Made by a program: the position numbers and the translations under genes. From contig JADJYU010000001.1 in the NCBI GenBank assembly GCA_016719565.1, forward strand, positions 744,001 through 808,000: a stretch of DNA of 64,000 nucleotides, written 5' to 3'. Source of the stretch: Ignavibacteria bacterium (GTDB taxonomy: Bacteria; Bacteroidota; Ignavibacteria; Tepidaquicellales; Tepidaquicellaceae). Below are positions 25,918-35,266 of this stretch, piece after piece (the stretch's first letter is position 1; every line of letters starts with the position of its first letter). The notes beneath the pieces are model-generated. The model made no database searches and was not told the DNA's origin. It saw nothing but the letters and a program-made list of their open reading frames with translations.

Positions 25918-26748
25918 TTATTTATGAGATGATAATGATCCGGCGATATCTCCTGTCAGCTTTAGAAACTCTTCAATGGAAAGACTTTCCGGTCTTCTGT
26001 TAAAATCAAATTCAATTTTTTCCTGCAGTATATCATTCTCAATAAAAAATTCTTTCAAAGAATTTCTCATTGTCTTTCTTCTTTTACCGAAACTTTTCTT
26101 TACCACTTCGCTGAGCAGACTGTAATCAATTTCATTATGTACATTTTCCGGAAAATCAAATCTAACGACCGAAGATACAACTCGGGGTTTTGGAAAAAAT
26201 GCTTCGGGCGGGACGTTAAAAAGTATTTTCGGAATAGAGTAAAGCTGTATAAGCACAGCAAGTATGCCGTAATCTTTTGTACCCGGTGATGAAGTAAGTC
26301 TGCGCGCAACTTCTTTCTGCATCATCAATACAGCGGATGATATCATATTTCTTTTTTCCGTCATCCTGAAAATGATCTCAGTCGTAATGTTGTAGGGTAT
26401 ATTACCGATGATCTTGATCCTGCCTTTGTTTTTTCTTCGTGAAAAAATTTCATCTTCAATACTGACTTTAAGAAAATTCTTATGTATAAGATTTATCCGG
26501 TCTCCATATTTTTGTTCAAGCTCAGTCACAATATGTCTGTCAAGCTCTACAGCAAAAAAATCATTTGTAAGAGGCTCGATATATTTTGTCAGAACTCCTT
26601 TACCCGGACCGATCTCAACTACTGTATCACCCGGAACTATATCGAGTGAGTTTACAATTTTCTTTGCAAGATTTTCATCTGTAAGAAAATTCTGGCCGAG
26701 AAACTTCTTCGGTCTGTATGTTTCATATTTTGTTTGAGTTGAAACCAA
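25918..26748 (-). CDS. rsmA: 16S rRNA (adenine1518/1519-N6)-dimethyltransferase
   Basis: The 276-residue protein has the KsgA/RsmA order: FLGQNFLTDENLAKKIV, the SAM motif VEIGPGKGVLTKYI, Glu in FFAVELDRHI, and the catalytic NIPYN motif (GNIPYNITTEIIF). The C-terminal domain with FGKRRKTMRNSL and RPESLSIEEF is complete. It dimethylates two adjacent adenines at the 3' end of 16S rRNA. Confidence 0.96.
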   Translation of the reverse strand: MVSTQTKYETYRPKKFLGQNFLTDENLAKKIVNSLDIVPGDTVVEIGPGKGVLTKYIEPLTNDFFAVELDRHIVTELEQKYGDRINLIHKNFLKVSIEDEIFSRRKNKGRIKIIGNIPYNITTEIIFRMTEKRNMISSAVLMMQKEVARRLTSSPGTKDYGILAVLIQLYSIPKILFNVPPEAFFPKPRVVSSVVRFDFPENVHNEIDYSLLSEVVKKSFGKRRKTMRNSLKEFFIENDILQEKIEFDFNRRPESLSIEEFLKLTGDIAGSLSSHK

Positions 26749-26778
26749 TTTAAAATTATGATGGTAAAAAAATATTAA

Positions 26779-29289
26779 CTATTCCGCAGGTTCAAAGCTG
26801 AGCATTTTAAGATTCTCCTTTTTCAGTTCGGAAAAATCCGTTGTTACTTTTTTATAATCCCCGTTAAGCCAGAGTCTTGCCTGATCTCCGTAGTTTGGAC
26901 TGATCGGCTGACCGGACTGTCCGGTTGGAAGTATAGAAAGATAATTTTTTATGGAAATCATATTTGCTATCATTCTCATCGAAGGTCCGAGATAGCTTTC
27001 GAATCTCTGATCTGTCAGCGCTTTTGAAAAACTGTATTCGAGATTGTTAACGGTAGTTCCGTTTCCGCCTATGCTGAACGGACCGATATTAAGCATAGAG
27101 CTGAATTCAGGAACAATGCCGAGAGGATGCTTCATATATACATCATGCATTATCTCCCATTTCCATCCTTCGGGATTATTACCGTATTTAGAGATCAGAG
27201 CGGAGACGGCTTCATAAAAACTTCTTCTGATGATCTGACGCTTGATTGTATTATTCTCAAAAAGAAAAGATGAGCTGAGCTTCAAAAGTTTCGAAGTATT
27301 TCTTACAGGTATATTTTTCAGATAAAGATAATCTTCAAACAACCCGCTGCCAAGTTCATTCTGATATAAATTCTTATAAAGCTGAACTTCAAACATTGCA
27401 AATATCCCTGCTCCCGTACTGTACAGTCGGAATTCATAATCCCATTGTTTCAGAATATCCAGATAGGATTTTATATCGGGAGTAAGATCAGATGAATCGC
27501 CGAATGACTCGAACAGAAACCCGCAAAATTCCTTTGCCTGAATACTGTACACATCACGCTGGATCTTTTTAGACTCTTCCTCATTTATCAGCGGAATGCC
27601 GGTAATAAGCTGTTCGATCCTTTCCGCCCTGTAATGCGGTTCATAAAGATTTGAGATATAATATTTATAATTATTTTTTGGCTTATTGTTTGCGGTCACA
27701 ATATATCCTGCAGCCGGATTGACTGACTCCGGCAATTCATCGAACGGAACAAAGCCTGTCCACAGCGCATCCGGACCCAGCGGTATGAAAGGCGCAGATT
27801 CACTTTCGGTAAAATTTCTAACAGGTATAAAACCTGCGGATCTGTATCCGATATTACCTGCTGTATCAGCATAAACGAAATTCAATGCAGGCGCGCCGAA
27901 AGTTTTTAATGCGTCTTTAAACTCATTCCAGTTTGCAGCGTTATTCAGTTTGTAAAAAGTTTCTATCTCATCGCTGTATTCAAATCCCGTCCATTTAAAT
28001 GTCAGGATCTCGTTTTCATTAACTTTATCAAACTTCTGATTATTTATGAATCCTGTTTTGGTAAGACCCGATACAACGGGACCAAGCACAGTTGTGTAAG
28101 CAGTAAAAACATATTCGTCATTCTCATCTTTTATCTTAATGCTTTCTAAGCTGCTGTCCAGCGCAAAAGATTTGTCTCTGTAAATATAATTTCCGCCGGG
28201 TACAGAATCCTTTTTGAGAACATAAAAATCGGAATCGTCACACATCAGATTAGTAAGTCCCCATGAGATCACGTCATTGTGACCGATCGCAACACCGGGC
28301 ACACCAGGAATTGTAAATCCGCAGACGCTGTATTTTTTCTTTTCATTATAAAGACTTACTTCAAACCATTTGGAAGGAACCTGCAGAGCGAGATGCGGAT
28401 CGTTGGCTAAGAGAGGTTTGCCGGATTCAGTCCTGCTGCCGGAGATCACCCAGGAGTTGCTGCCGACATGTGCGCCTTCTGTACCAATGAATTCTCTGAA
28501 TTTCATAGCAGAAGTATAAAAATCTTTTCCGAGAGAAGAAATATCACCGTAGTTTTTTTCTACTGATTTTAACATGCTCACCGGTTTTTTTACGGAATCA
28601 GATTTAACTTTAAGCTGATCATCTTTCACAATAAAAGGAGCGTCTTCGGGATAATCAGGAAAGAAAAATTTTGCATTATCTATGCCGAATTTTTTTACGA
28701 TCTCTCCGAACATAACATCAGTATACCAGGATAGATTAAGCTCCCACGCCATCAGCTTCACTATCATAAGTGAATGCTCGGGTTTCCATTGCTCGGGTTT
28801 GTAATTCAGTATATCAAATTCCAGAGGAAGCTGCTTTGAATTATTTTCTATAAAATTATTTACTCCCGCTGAATAAGAATTCAGTAGCGATTTGGACACG
28901 GGAGAAAGTTTATCATACTGATATCCGGAATTTTTATCGATGCCGAGAGTGCGAAAGAGAATATCATATTCAAGAACTTCCTTTCCCAATATCTCTGAAA
29001 GTTTTCCTTCGGCAACTCTTCTCATAAGATCCATCTGCCACAGTCTTTCGCGGGCGTGCATGACCCCCAGTGTAAAATACATGTCCTCTTCGTTTTCAGC
29101 ATAAATGTGCGGAACGCCGAAGTCTGTCATATAGACATTTACATTCCCTGTGATACCATTAATTTTGAATGTACCGGAATCTTCGTAAAATGATTTTTTG
29201 GTGAGATTATTGAAAAGGACTCCAATCGTGATGAATACAATTATCAGGAGAATGAGAATTCCCAGTATATTTTTTAAGACAGGATTCAA
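26779..29289 (-). CDS. Penicillin-acylase-family (Ntn hydrolase) protein
   Basis: This 836-residue precursor has an N-terminal membrane helix (LGILILLIIVFITIGVLF). VYMTDFGVPHIYAENEEDMY and MHARERLWQMDLMRRVAEG open the alpha subunit. The self-cleavage site is VGSNSWVISGSR, with the nucleophile Ser near residue 275, followed by SGKPLLANDPHLAL. The family hydrolyses amide bonds in beta-lactams, acyl-homoserine lactones or related acyl amides in the periplasm. The true substrate here is unknown. It lies 30 bases from rsmA and 122 bases from the next gene. Confidence 0.92.
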   Translation of the reverse strand: MNPVLKNILGILILLIIVFITIGVLFNNLTKKSFYEDSGTFKINGITGNVNVYMTDFGVPHIYAENEEDMYFTLGVMHARERLWQMDLMRRVAEGKLSEILGKEVLEYDILFRTLGIDKNSGYQYDKLSPVSKSLLNSYSAGVNNFIENNSKQLPLEFDILNYKPEQWKPEHSLMIVKLMAWELNLSWYTDVMFGEIVKKFGIDNAKFFFPDYPEDAPFIVKDDQLKVKSDSVKKPVSMLKSVEKNYGDISSLGKDFYTSAMKFREFIGTEGAHVGSNSWVISGSRTESGKPLLANDPHLALQVPSKWFEVSLYNEKKKYSVCGFTIPGVPGVAIGHNDVISWGLTNLMCDDSDFYVLKKDSVPGGNYIYRDKSFALDSSLESIKIKDENDEYVFTAYTTVLGPVVSGLTKTGFINNQKFDKVNENEILTFKWTGFEYSDEIETFYKLNNAANWNEFKDALKTFGAPALNFVYADTAGNIGYRSAGFIPVRNFTESESAPFIPLGPDALWTGFVPFDELPESVNPAAGYIVTANNKPKNNYKYYISNLYEPHYRAERIEQLITGIPLINEEESKKIQRDVYSIQAKEFCGFLFESFGDSSDLTPDIKSYLDILKQWDYEFRLYSTGAGIFAMFEVQLYKNLYQNELGSGLFEDYLYLKNIPVRNTSKLLKLSSSFLFENNTIKRQIIRRSFYEAVSALISKYGNNPEGWKWEIMHDVYMKHPLGIVPEFSSMLNIGPFSIGGNGTTVNNLEYSFSKALTDQRFESYLGPSMRMIANMISIKNYLSILPTGQSGQPISPNYGDQARLWLNGDYKKVTTDFSELKKENLKMLSFEPAE

Positions 29290-29411
29290 ATTAATTTAAA
29301 AGATATTTATGAGACCAATGAGAAATGACAAATTACTCAAATCGGAATCTTTATTACAGATAAAAAAATTGTTTATCCATCAAACCAATGCTGATAAAAG
29401 TTCATTAAAAA

Positions 29412-30374
29412 TCATTCAATCACAATCTGTTCGCCGATCTTCAGAATTTTAACTCTATCTTTATATTGCGGCTGTTCCCTGATCAATTCTTCCAAAACTC
29501 TCTTCGGCTCTTCCGGTTCAGACAGCTCAGCGATAGTGCCGTAATGCATTGGTATCATCAGTTTAGCTTTTGTGTCGTCTAGAATTTTCAATGCGCCTTT
29601 CGGATAAAGATGTCTGTCAGGTTTGTCAACAAGCGTACAGTCCGAGCAGGGACCGATTGGCATAAACTCAAGATCAATTTCATAATTCTCTCCGAGAAAT
29701 TTATAAAACTCTTCGTCGTATGCAGTATCTCCCGGAAAATAAACTGTGTAACCGTTATACTTGATTATGAATCCACAGAATCCATCATAGCCCCAAAGCA
29801 GTCCGTCGAGTCCGTATCTGCCGCCCCAGTGATAAGCTGCGACGCATATGATTTCAACACCGTCTATAATTTTAGTTTCGCCAATATATTTCTTTTTTTT
29901 ATGTGCCGGTATTTTAAGCGGATGTAAATTGAAATCAATCTTTGGTATAAATTCCTTAGCATCTCCGGGAAAGACGAGATGAGCTTTAGGAAACTTCTTT
30001 TCGAGAATTCCGAGACTGCCGAGATTTAAATGATCAAAATGCGAATGAGAAATTAAAATGATATCGCACTGCTTCAGATCATTAATATCAATTCCCGGTT
30101 CCTGAATTCTCATCTGAATTTCCGCAATAAAGTCCGTAAGGAATGGATCCGTAAGGATAACCTTGTCGCCTATCTGTAAAAGAATTGTTGCATGTCCAAC
30201 CCATAGCGCTGATATTTTCACTCCGGGTCTGACGGGATCTTTAATTCTGTTTTTTATTTTTTCAGGCGAAGAAAAGCTTCTCACTATATTATCACTGACA
30301 TCAAATAAAACTCTGCAGCCGGACAATGAAGTTACAAGAAATATAAAAATCAATATGCGGGATAACGTTCTCAA
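29412..30374 (-). CDS. Metallo-beta-lactamase-fold lipoprotein, UlaG/NAPE-PLD-like
   Basis: This 320-residue protein has an N-terminal lipobox (LVTSLSGC), so it is probably lipid-anchored. The zinc site is complete: WVGHATILLQ, ISHSHFDHLNLGSL, PGDTAYD and PMHYGT. The WVGHATILLQIG wording and the YPKGALKILDDTKAKLMIPMHYGT end match NAPE-phospholipase-D-like and UlaG-like MBL hydrolases. A lipid or lactone substrate is possible. Its start overlaps the stop of the upstream outer-membrane gene by 4 bases, so the pair is coupled. Confidence 0.85.
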   Translation of the reverse strand: MRTLSRILIFIFLVTSLSGCRVLFDVSDNIVRSFSSPEKIKNRIKDPVRPGVKISALWVGHATILLQIGDKVILTDPFLTDFIAEIQMRIQEPGIDINDLKQCDIILISHSHFDHLNLGSLGILEKKFPKAHLVFPGDAKEFIPKIDFNLHPLKIPAHKKKKYIGETKIIDGVEIICVAAYHWGGRYGLDGLLWGYDGFCGFIIKYNGYTVYFPGDTAYDEEFYKFLGENYEIDLEFMPIGPCSDCTLVDKPDRHLYPKGALKILDDTKAKLMIPMHYGTIAELSEPEEPKRVLEELIREQPQYKDRVKILKIGEQIVIE

Positions 30375-31018
30375 TAATATTTTAAATTGACAGATAAATT
30401 ATATCTGCTCTGTTCAGTAAAATTATAATCAGCTGTAAATCCCAGTATTCCGAAAAAGGTAAATAGTCCGGCTTCCACAGAATAATATCCTGCGTTTTCC
30501 ATGTTCTTATTTTTCCTGAAGTTGTATTTACCGCCGAGTGAAATGGAAAGATATTCGCCGTATTCTGCCGCGGGAATAAATCCTCTGACACCTGCTGTCA
30601 GATTGAATCTGCTGAGATCCGAATGCCGGAAATCCGCAGTCACCCATTCCGGCTGCATAAATAATTCAAGCGAGCCGCCGTATCTTCTGACGGGATTTAC
30701 TTTAAAAAACTGCACAGGCGAAACTAATTTGTTTGCATTAAAGGAATAATTAAACGGAGTGACCTGCCATCTTAAACCGAACTGAAGCCGGGAGTCGGTT
30801 TCCTTTCTGTCCTGATAAAAAGAAGGAGAAGGTATTGTCTGAAATAAGACCCACGTAGTCCATTCGGCAAATTTATCTCCGGGTTTATTTTGTGAATATG
30901 AATCAGTTGAAAAAAAACTTACAGTACATAAACAAAATACAGTCAGAAGTTTTAATGCGATACCTGTGAAATATTTATTAAAAAAATTAATCTTTGATCT
31001 GAAAAAAATATAGCCCAT
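30371..31018 (-). CDS. Putative outer-membrane beta-barrel protein
   Basis: This 215-residue protein has a cleavable-looking signal (LKLLTVFCLCTVSFFSTDSYSQ). Amphipathic strands rich in aromatics follow, and it ends in a Tyr-terminated strand (YNLSVNLKYY), as in small outer-membrane barrels. I do not recognise the family. It is translationally coupled to the MBL-fold lipoprotein, so the two may serve the same envelope process. An internal start nearer the signal peptide (for example the Met at residue 1 or a later codon) cannot be decided. Confidence 0.6.
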   Translation of the reverse strand: MGYIFFRSKINFFNKYFTGIALKLLTVFCLCTVSFFSTDSYSQNKPGDKFAEWTTWVLFQTIPSPSFYQDRKETDSRLQFGLRWQVTPFNYSFNANKLVSPVQFFKVNPVRRYGGSLELFMQPEWVTADFRHSDLSRFNLTAGVRGFIPAAEYGEYLSISLGGKYNFRKNKNMENAGYYSVEAGLFTFFGILGFTADYNFTEQSRYNLSVNLKYY

Positions 31019-31204
31019 TGATATAAAAATTCATCAAAACAATTATAATATAAATATATATAATTTAAATATTAATCTAAGTAAATAAATCAAATTCCGG
31101 CTGACGAAAAAATCCAAAAATATAAACACAATTCAAAATTCACATTTAAATCAAAATATATATTAATTATATTTACACATAAAAAATCTTAATTAAGAGA
31201 TTAT

Positions 31205-31278
31205 CGGGATGTAGCGTAGCTCGGTAGCGCGCCTCGTTCGGGACGAGGAGGTCGCTGGTTCAAATCCAGTCATCCCGA
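31205..31278 (+). tRNA. tRNA-Pro(CGG)
   Basis: The cloverleaf folds by eye: acceptor CGGGATG/CATCCCG with discriminator A. The D-arm is GCGTAGCTCGGTAGCGC. The anticodon stem is CCTCG/CGAGG with loop TTCGGGA (anticodon CGG, G37 as usual for Pro). The T-arm is CTGG/CCAG with TTCAAAT. The 3' CCA is not encoded. It is isolated, with 186 bases on its left. Confidence 0.95.
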
Positions 31279-31284
31279 CTGGTA

Positions 31285-31300
31285 TTTTCCTTTTGGAAAA
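31285..31300 (+). terminator. Small hairpin after tRNA-Pro
   Basis: TTTTCC-TTTT-GGAAAA is a perfect stem with a 4-base loop, enclosed by ACTG/CAGT (31278-31281 and 31301-31304). It lacks a downstream T-run, so terminator or processing signal is uncertain. Confidence 0.35.
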
Positions 31301-31332
31301 CAGTCCATTAATTTTAACTCCCTCATTATTAA

Positions 31333-32919
31333 ATGAAAAAAATAATTTTAAATCTGTTAATTCTTTTTACTTTTTCCGGAATATCCGTTTCACAGAATTC
31401 CGATTCAAGGAGCGGAAAGGACAAGAAGAGATATAAAGAACTAACAATACTTCACTGGAATGATTTTCACGCAAGAAATCAGCCATATAAAATCACAAAA
31501 AAAGACACAGTAGCCGGAACAGATAATTCTTATATAGTAGGCGGCACTTCCGGTATGCTCGGATATATAAAAAAGAACAGAAACAGTAAGACTCTTCTTC
31601 TCAACGGCGGAGATGATTTTCAGGGCTCGCCAATATCCACCATTACAAGGGGAAAGTCGCAGATAGAGCTTCTTAATCTTTATGACCTTGACGCTTTTGT
31701 ACTTGGAAATCATGAATTTGATTACGGTCAGTATGCGCTGGATTCGGTAATGATGCTGGCGGAATTTGATTACCTTTGCGCTAATGCCTTTCTTACGACA
31801 AAAAATAAAACGATCGGAGACAGGTACACAATAAAGAAAGTTAACGGCGTAAAGATCGGCATCATCGGTCTGACAGCGCTTGATCTTATGACGCTTACTT
31901 TGCCAAATAATGTCAGTGATATTAAAATGCTCGATGCGGACTCAGTGGTGAATGAAGGAATTAAGTATATGAAAAAAAACAAGTGCGATCTGATAATTCT
32001 TCTTACTCATGTCGGAGTCGATAACGATAAAATGCTTGCTGAAAAATTTTATAAAGACGTGGATATAATAGTAGGCGGTCATTCTCACACTCCGTTATTC
32101 AAACCGGTAATTCAAAACGGGGTAGTCATAGTGCAGGCAGGTTCATACGGAAGATATCTCGGTCAAATGGAATTAATTGTTGACAGAAGAAAAGATACAT
32201 TAGCAGAATACAAAGCATGGCTTACGGAAACGGTTATGGACACTGCAATAAATGACAAAGCCGCCGGTGAGAAAGTTGATAAAATGCTTGAAGAGATTGA
32301 AGGATATCTTTCAACAGTCATTGGCACGCTCGAAACAGACTGGAAACGCGGTAACACAAATGAAAGCAATCTCGGACAATGGGAAACCGACGCAGTCAGA
32401 AAAGCAACAGGAACCGATATGGCGTTTCTAAATTCCGGTGGGATCAGAAAAGATCTTTACAAGGGAAGTATTACAGTTGGAGATGTATGGGAAATAAATC
32501 CGTTCGGAAATACAATAGTAAAAATAAACGTGACAGGAAAAATGCTGAAGGAAATGTTTGAGAATTTTATTTTTCAAAGTCTTGATAAATCAACTGAAAG
32601 AAGTTCAGGAGACAGAGTAATAATATCCGGTCTTATGATCGATTTTGATTCGGAAGATGGTACAAAGGGAAATTACATTAAGAGCATTAAGGTAAATGGT
32701 GAGGAAGTTAACGATGAAAGGACATATAGTATTTCGACAAATAATTATGTCGGAGCGCAATTTGCAAAATACTTTGGGGATGTATCCGGAGAGATCAAGC
32801 CGTTAGATACGGGAATAGTGGACAGGGATCTGTTTATTGATGAAATTAAAAATCAGGGTGTGATCAATAATACCGCCGAGATCAGAATGAGAGATATTTC
32901 AAAAACCGAAAATGATTAA
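31333..32919 (+). CDS. Secreted 5'-nucleotidase / UDP-sugar hydrolase family protein
   Basis: This 528-residue protein has a signal peptide (ILFTFSGISVSQ). The metallophosphoesterase half carries LHWNDFHARNQP, NGGDDFQGSP, LGNHEFDYG, LLTHVGVDNDK and VGGHSHT. The C-terminal 5'-nucleotidase domain carries LNSGGIRKDL and the NPFGNTI segment. It should hydrolyse nucleotides or nucleotide sugars in the periplasm. The length matches UshA-type enzymes. The yggX gene follows 22 bases later. Confidence 0.92.
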   Translation: MKKIILNLLILFTFSGISVSQNSDSRSGKDKKRYKELTILHWNDFHARNQPYKITKKDTVAGTDNSYIVGGTSGMLGYIKKNRNSKTLLLNGGDDFQGSPISTITRGKSQIELLNLYDLDAFVLGNHEFDYGQYALDSVMMLAEFDYLCANAFLTTKNKTIGDRYTIKKVNGVKIGIIGLTALDLMTLTLPNNVSDIKMLDADSVVNEGIKYMKKNKCDLIILLTHVGVDNDKMLAEKFYKDVDIIVGGHSHTPLFKPVIQNGVVIVQAGSYGRYLGQMELIVDRRKDTLAEYKAWLTETVMDTAINDKAAGEKVDKMLEEIEGYLSTVIGTLETDWKRGNTNESNLGQWETDAVRKATGTDMAFLNSGGIRKDLYKGSITVGDVWEINPFGNTIVKINVTGKMLKEMFENFIFQSLDKSTERSSGDRVIISGLMIDFDSEDGTKGNYIKSIKVNGEEVNDERTYSISTNNYVGAQFAKYFGDVSGEIKPLDTGIVDRDLFIDEIKNQGVINNTAEIRMRDISKTEND

Positions 32920-32941
32920 AATAAAACTTTAAAAAACAAGA

Positions 32942-33226
32942 ATGTCTGAACAAAGAATAGTACACTGTGTAAAGCTCGAACAGGATCTGCCCGGTCTTGA
33001 TAAACCGCCGGTAACAGGCGAACTCGGACAGAAAATTTATAATAATGTATCAAAGCAGGGTTTCAAAATGTTTCTCGATCATTTTAAAATGATAGTGAAT
33101 GAATACAGACTGGATCTCACCTCTCCTGCAACGGATAAAATATTTGAAGATCAGATGAACGAATTTTTTTTCGGGGGGGGTATAAAACTTCCTGATGAAT
33201 ACGTTCCGCCGGATGAAAAAAAATAG
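32942..33226 (+). CDS. yggX: YggX-family Fe(II)-trafficking / oxidative damage protection protein
   Basis: The 94-residue protein matches YggX along its length: VHCVKLEQDLPGLDKPP with the conserved Cys, GELGQKIYNNVSKQGF, LINENR-like IVNEYRLDL and the DQMNEFFFGGG tail. YggX limits iron-sulfur cluster damage. It is best known from Proteobacteria, so its presence here may reflect transfer, but that is inference. Near the 3' end a run of eight T, one C and eight G (33162-33180) encodes EFFFGGG and would be prone to slippage. Confidence 0.88.
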   Translation: MSEQRIVHCVKLEQDLPGLDKPPVTGELGQKIYNNVSKQGFKMFLDHFKMIVNEYRLDLTSPATDKIFEDQMNEFFFGGGIKLPDEYVPPDEKK

Positions 33227-33311
33227 ATAATCTATTAACTAATCAATATCCGTTACGTTATTACTTTACCCTTTCAAAGTTATGAAAAATTTATTTAACT
33301 TTCGCTCATAA

Positions 33312-34757
33312 GTGAATCTGTTACAGACATTTGATACATATCTACAGCATCCCCGCGAACAGGCGTATAATCTTTTTATAGACGAGAAGAACCTCAGGTT
33401 TTTTAAATCCGTGCTGAATTTTTTTATTGCTATTATTACCATTATGGCAACGGTTAATATTTCATCCACCGGTCATGTTAATATTTCATTCATTATAGCA
33501 ATTCTGAACTTTGCGGTACTTCTGACTTTAAGGATAATTTATAATAAATATTTCGATACAGGAAACATTCGCAAAAGCGTTTTCATTTTTGTAATTGCGC
33601 AGATGTTAGTGTTCATGTCATTCGATATATTTTATCCTCCGGAAGAATCCGAAAAATCATCAGAGACCAAAAATGAAAGCGAAGAAGTAGTAAAGCAGGA
33701 TTCCTCAAGTCTTAACTTCCGTGTAAGTATGGACGAAGAGGATGATACGTTTTTTGAATATATAGTATTCGCGGGAATACTGGTTTTGATATTCAGTTTT
33801 TCAAGAACCGAGATCGTCCAGCTTTTCGTAATTTCCTTAAGCTTACCGTTAATTCTGTTAATTGTTTTTCAGAATGCAATAGAGCCGGAAGAGCTTATAC
33901 CGAATATTCTGATCGGAGTATTTCTATTTTTTATTGCTTACTCATCTGAAAGAAAGCGGCAGAAAAATTTTTTCAGTCAGTATAATTTCCATTACAAGAA
34001 AAATTTTGAATCCATCAGAATGAAGAAAGAGCTGAATTACGCCAGGGAGATTCAGCTTTCCATGCTTCCGGAAAATGATGCAGTAATAGGTCATATTAAA
34101 ATATCAGGAATCTCAAACCCGGCGAGCGAAGTCGGCGGCGATTATTTTGATTATTTTAAAATATCCGAAAACGAAACGGGTTTTTTTATATGCGATGTCT
34201 CGGGACACGGCGTAGCAAGCGGTCTGCTGCTTTCAGGACTAAGAAGCGGTATGCATCTTTTGCTTGAGGATAATTCCAATCCGAAACTTATAATGGAAAA
34301 GCTGAACAGGATGATAAGGAAAACGCAGAACAGAAAAATGTTTGTAACATCGATCTTTGCAATTATAGACACTGAAAAAAACAAGTGCAGACTCTTTAAT
34401 GCAGGACATCTGCCTCCGTATAAAATTTCCGGTGAATCGCGGGAAATATTTAAGATTAAAAAACACGGAATAGCGCTTGGAGCTATGGACACTGTGGACA
34501 ATTCCTCCGAAGACAATGAAGTGGTTATAGATTTCAAAAAAGATGACAAGCTTATATTTTATACTGACGGAGTGAATGAAGCAATGAACAGCATCAACAC
34601 AGAGTACGGACTGGAAAATCTTGAATATTATCTGAATAATAATTCTGAAAAAGATTCTACTGCATTACTTAATGGATTACTCGGTGATATTAAAAAATTT
34701 ACGGGAGAAAGTATTCAGAAAGACGATCTGACAATTTTAATAATACAAAGAATCTGA
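33312..34757 (+). CDS. Membrane-bound SpoIIE-type PP2C serine phosphatase
   Basis: This 481-residue protein has an N-terminal half with about six hydrophobic helices in two groups around an acidic loop (residues ~110-145, rich in Glu/Ser). The SpoIIE/RsbU phosphatase domain follows: YAREIQLSMLP, VGGDYFDYF, FICDVSGHGVASGLLLS, LFNAGHLPPY, IFYTDGVNEAM and DDLTILII. Such enzymes usually dephosphorylate anti-sigma-factor antagonists in partner-switching pathways. No STAS or anti-sigma gene is adjacent. The start is GTG at 33312. It is 7 bases before purE. Confidence 0.88.
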   Translation: MNLLQTFDTYLQHPREQAYNLFIDEKNLRFFKSVLNFFIAIITIMATVNISSTGHVNISFIIAILNFAVLLTLRIIYNKYFDTGNIRKSVFIFVIAQMLVFMSFDIFYPPEESEKSSETKNESEEVVKQDSSSLNFRVSMDEEDDTFFEYIVFAGILVLIFSFSRTEIVQLFVISLSLPLILLIVFQNAIEPEELIPNILIGVFLFFIAYSSERKRQKNFFSQYNFHYKKNFESIRMKKELNYAREIQLSMLPENDAVIGHIKISGISNPASEVGGDYFDYFKISENETGFFICDVSGHGVASGLLLSGLRSGMHLLLEDNSNPKLIMEKLNRMIRKTQNRKMFVTSIFAIIDTEKNKCRLFNAGHLPPYKISGESREIFKIKKHGIALGAMDTVDNSSEDNEVVIDFKKDDKLIFYTDGVNEAMNSINTEYGLENLEYYLNNNSEKDSTALLNGLLGDIKKFTGESIQKDDLTILIIQRI

Positions 34758-34764
34758 AAATCAT

Positions 34765-35262
34765 ATGAAAAAAAAGCCGGCGGTGGGAATATTAATGGGA
34801 TCGGATTCTGATATGCCTGTGATGAAACAGGCGGCTGAAATACTTGATGAGTTCGGAATTGAGTATGAAGTAAAAATCACATCAGCGCACAGGACGCCTG
34901 ATCTGATGGCATCATATTCTAAGTCGGCGCACAAACGCGGAATAAAAGTGATCATTGCAGGTGCGGGCGGCGCAGCTCATCTGCCTGGAATGTGCGCATC
35001 TTATTCCCCTGTTCCGGTGATCGGCGTACCGGTTACTACGAAATCACTTGAGGGATTAGACTCGCTTCTGTCGATAGTGCAGATGCCGTTCGGCGTACCG
35101 GTCGCGACTGTAGCAATAAATAATTCAAGAAACGCAGCGCTGCTTGCGGCTGAGATCATAGGAATATCAGATAAAAAAATCCTTGAAAAGGTGATTTCAT
35201 TTAAGGAAAAGATCAAAAAAGAATCTTCGGCAAAAAACTCTAAATTAAACAAACCAAAATAA
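34765..35262 (+). CDS. purE: N5-carboxyaminoimidazole ribonucleotide mutase
   Basis: PurE class I converts N5-CAIR to CAIR in purine synthesis. The 165-residue protein has GILMGSDSDMPVM, the catalytic His in TSAHRTPDLM, AGAGGAAHLPGM and IVQMPFGVPVATVAI, all standard. The lysine-rich tail is a small extension. No purK is adjacent. It is 4 bases before the CpcT-like gene. Confidence 0.96.
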   Translation: MKKKPAVGILMGSDSDMPVMKQAAEILDEFGIEYEVKITSAHRTPDLMASYSKSAHKRGIKVIIAGAGGAAHLPGMCASYSPVPVIGVPVTTKSLEGLDSLLSIVQMPFGVPVATVAINNSRNAALLAAEIIGISDKKILEKVISFKEKIKKESSAKNSKLNKPK

Positions 35263-35266
35263 TTTT

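Noticed and set aside
33162..33180. Frameshift in yggX at the T8-C-G8 tract
   Set aside because: The frame through the tract yields the expected FFFGGG tail and a normal C-terminus.
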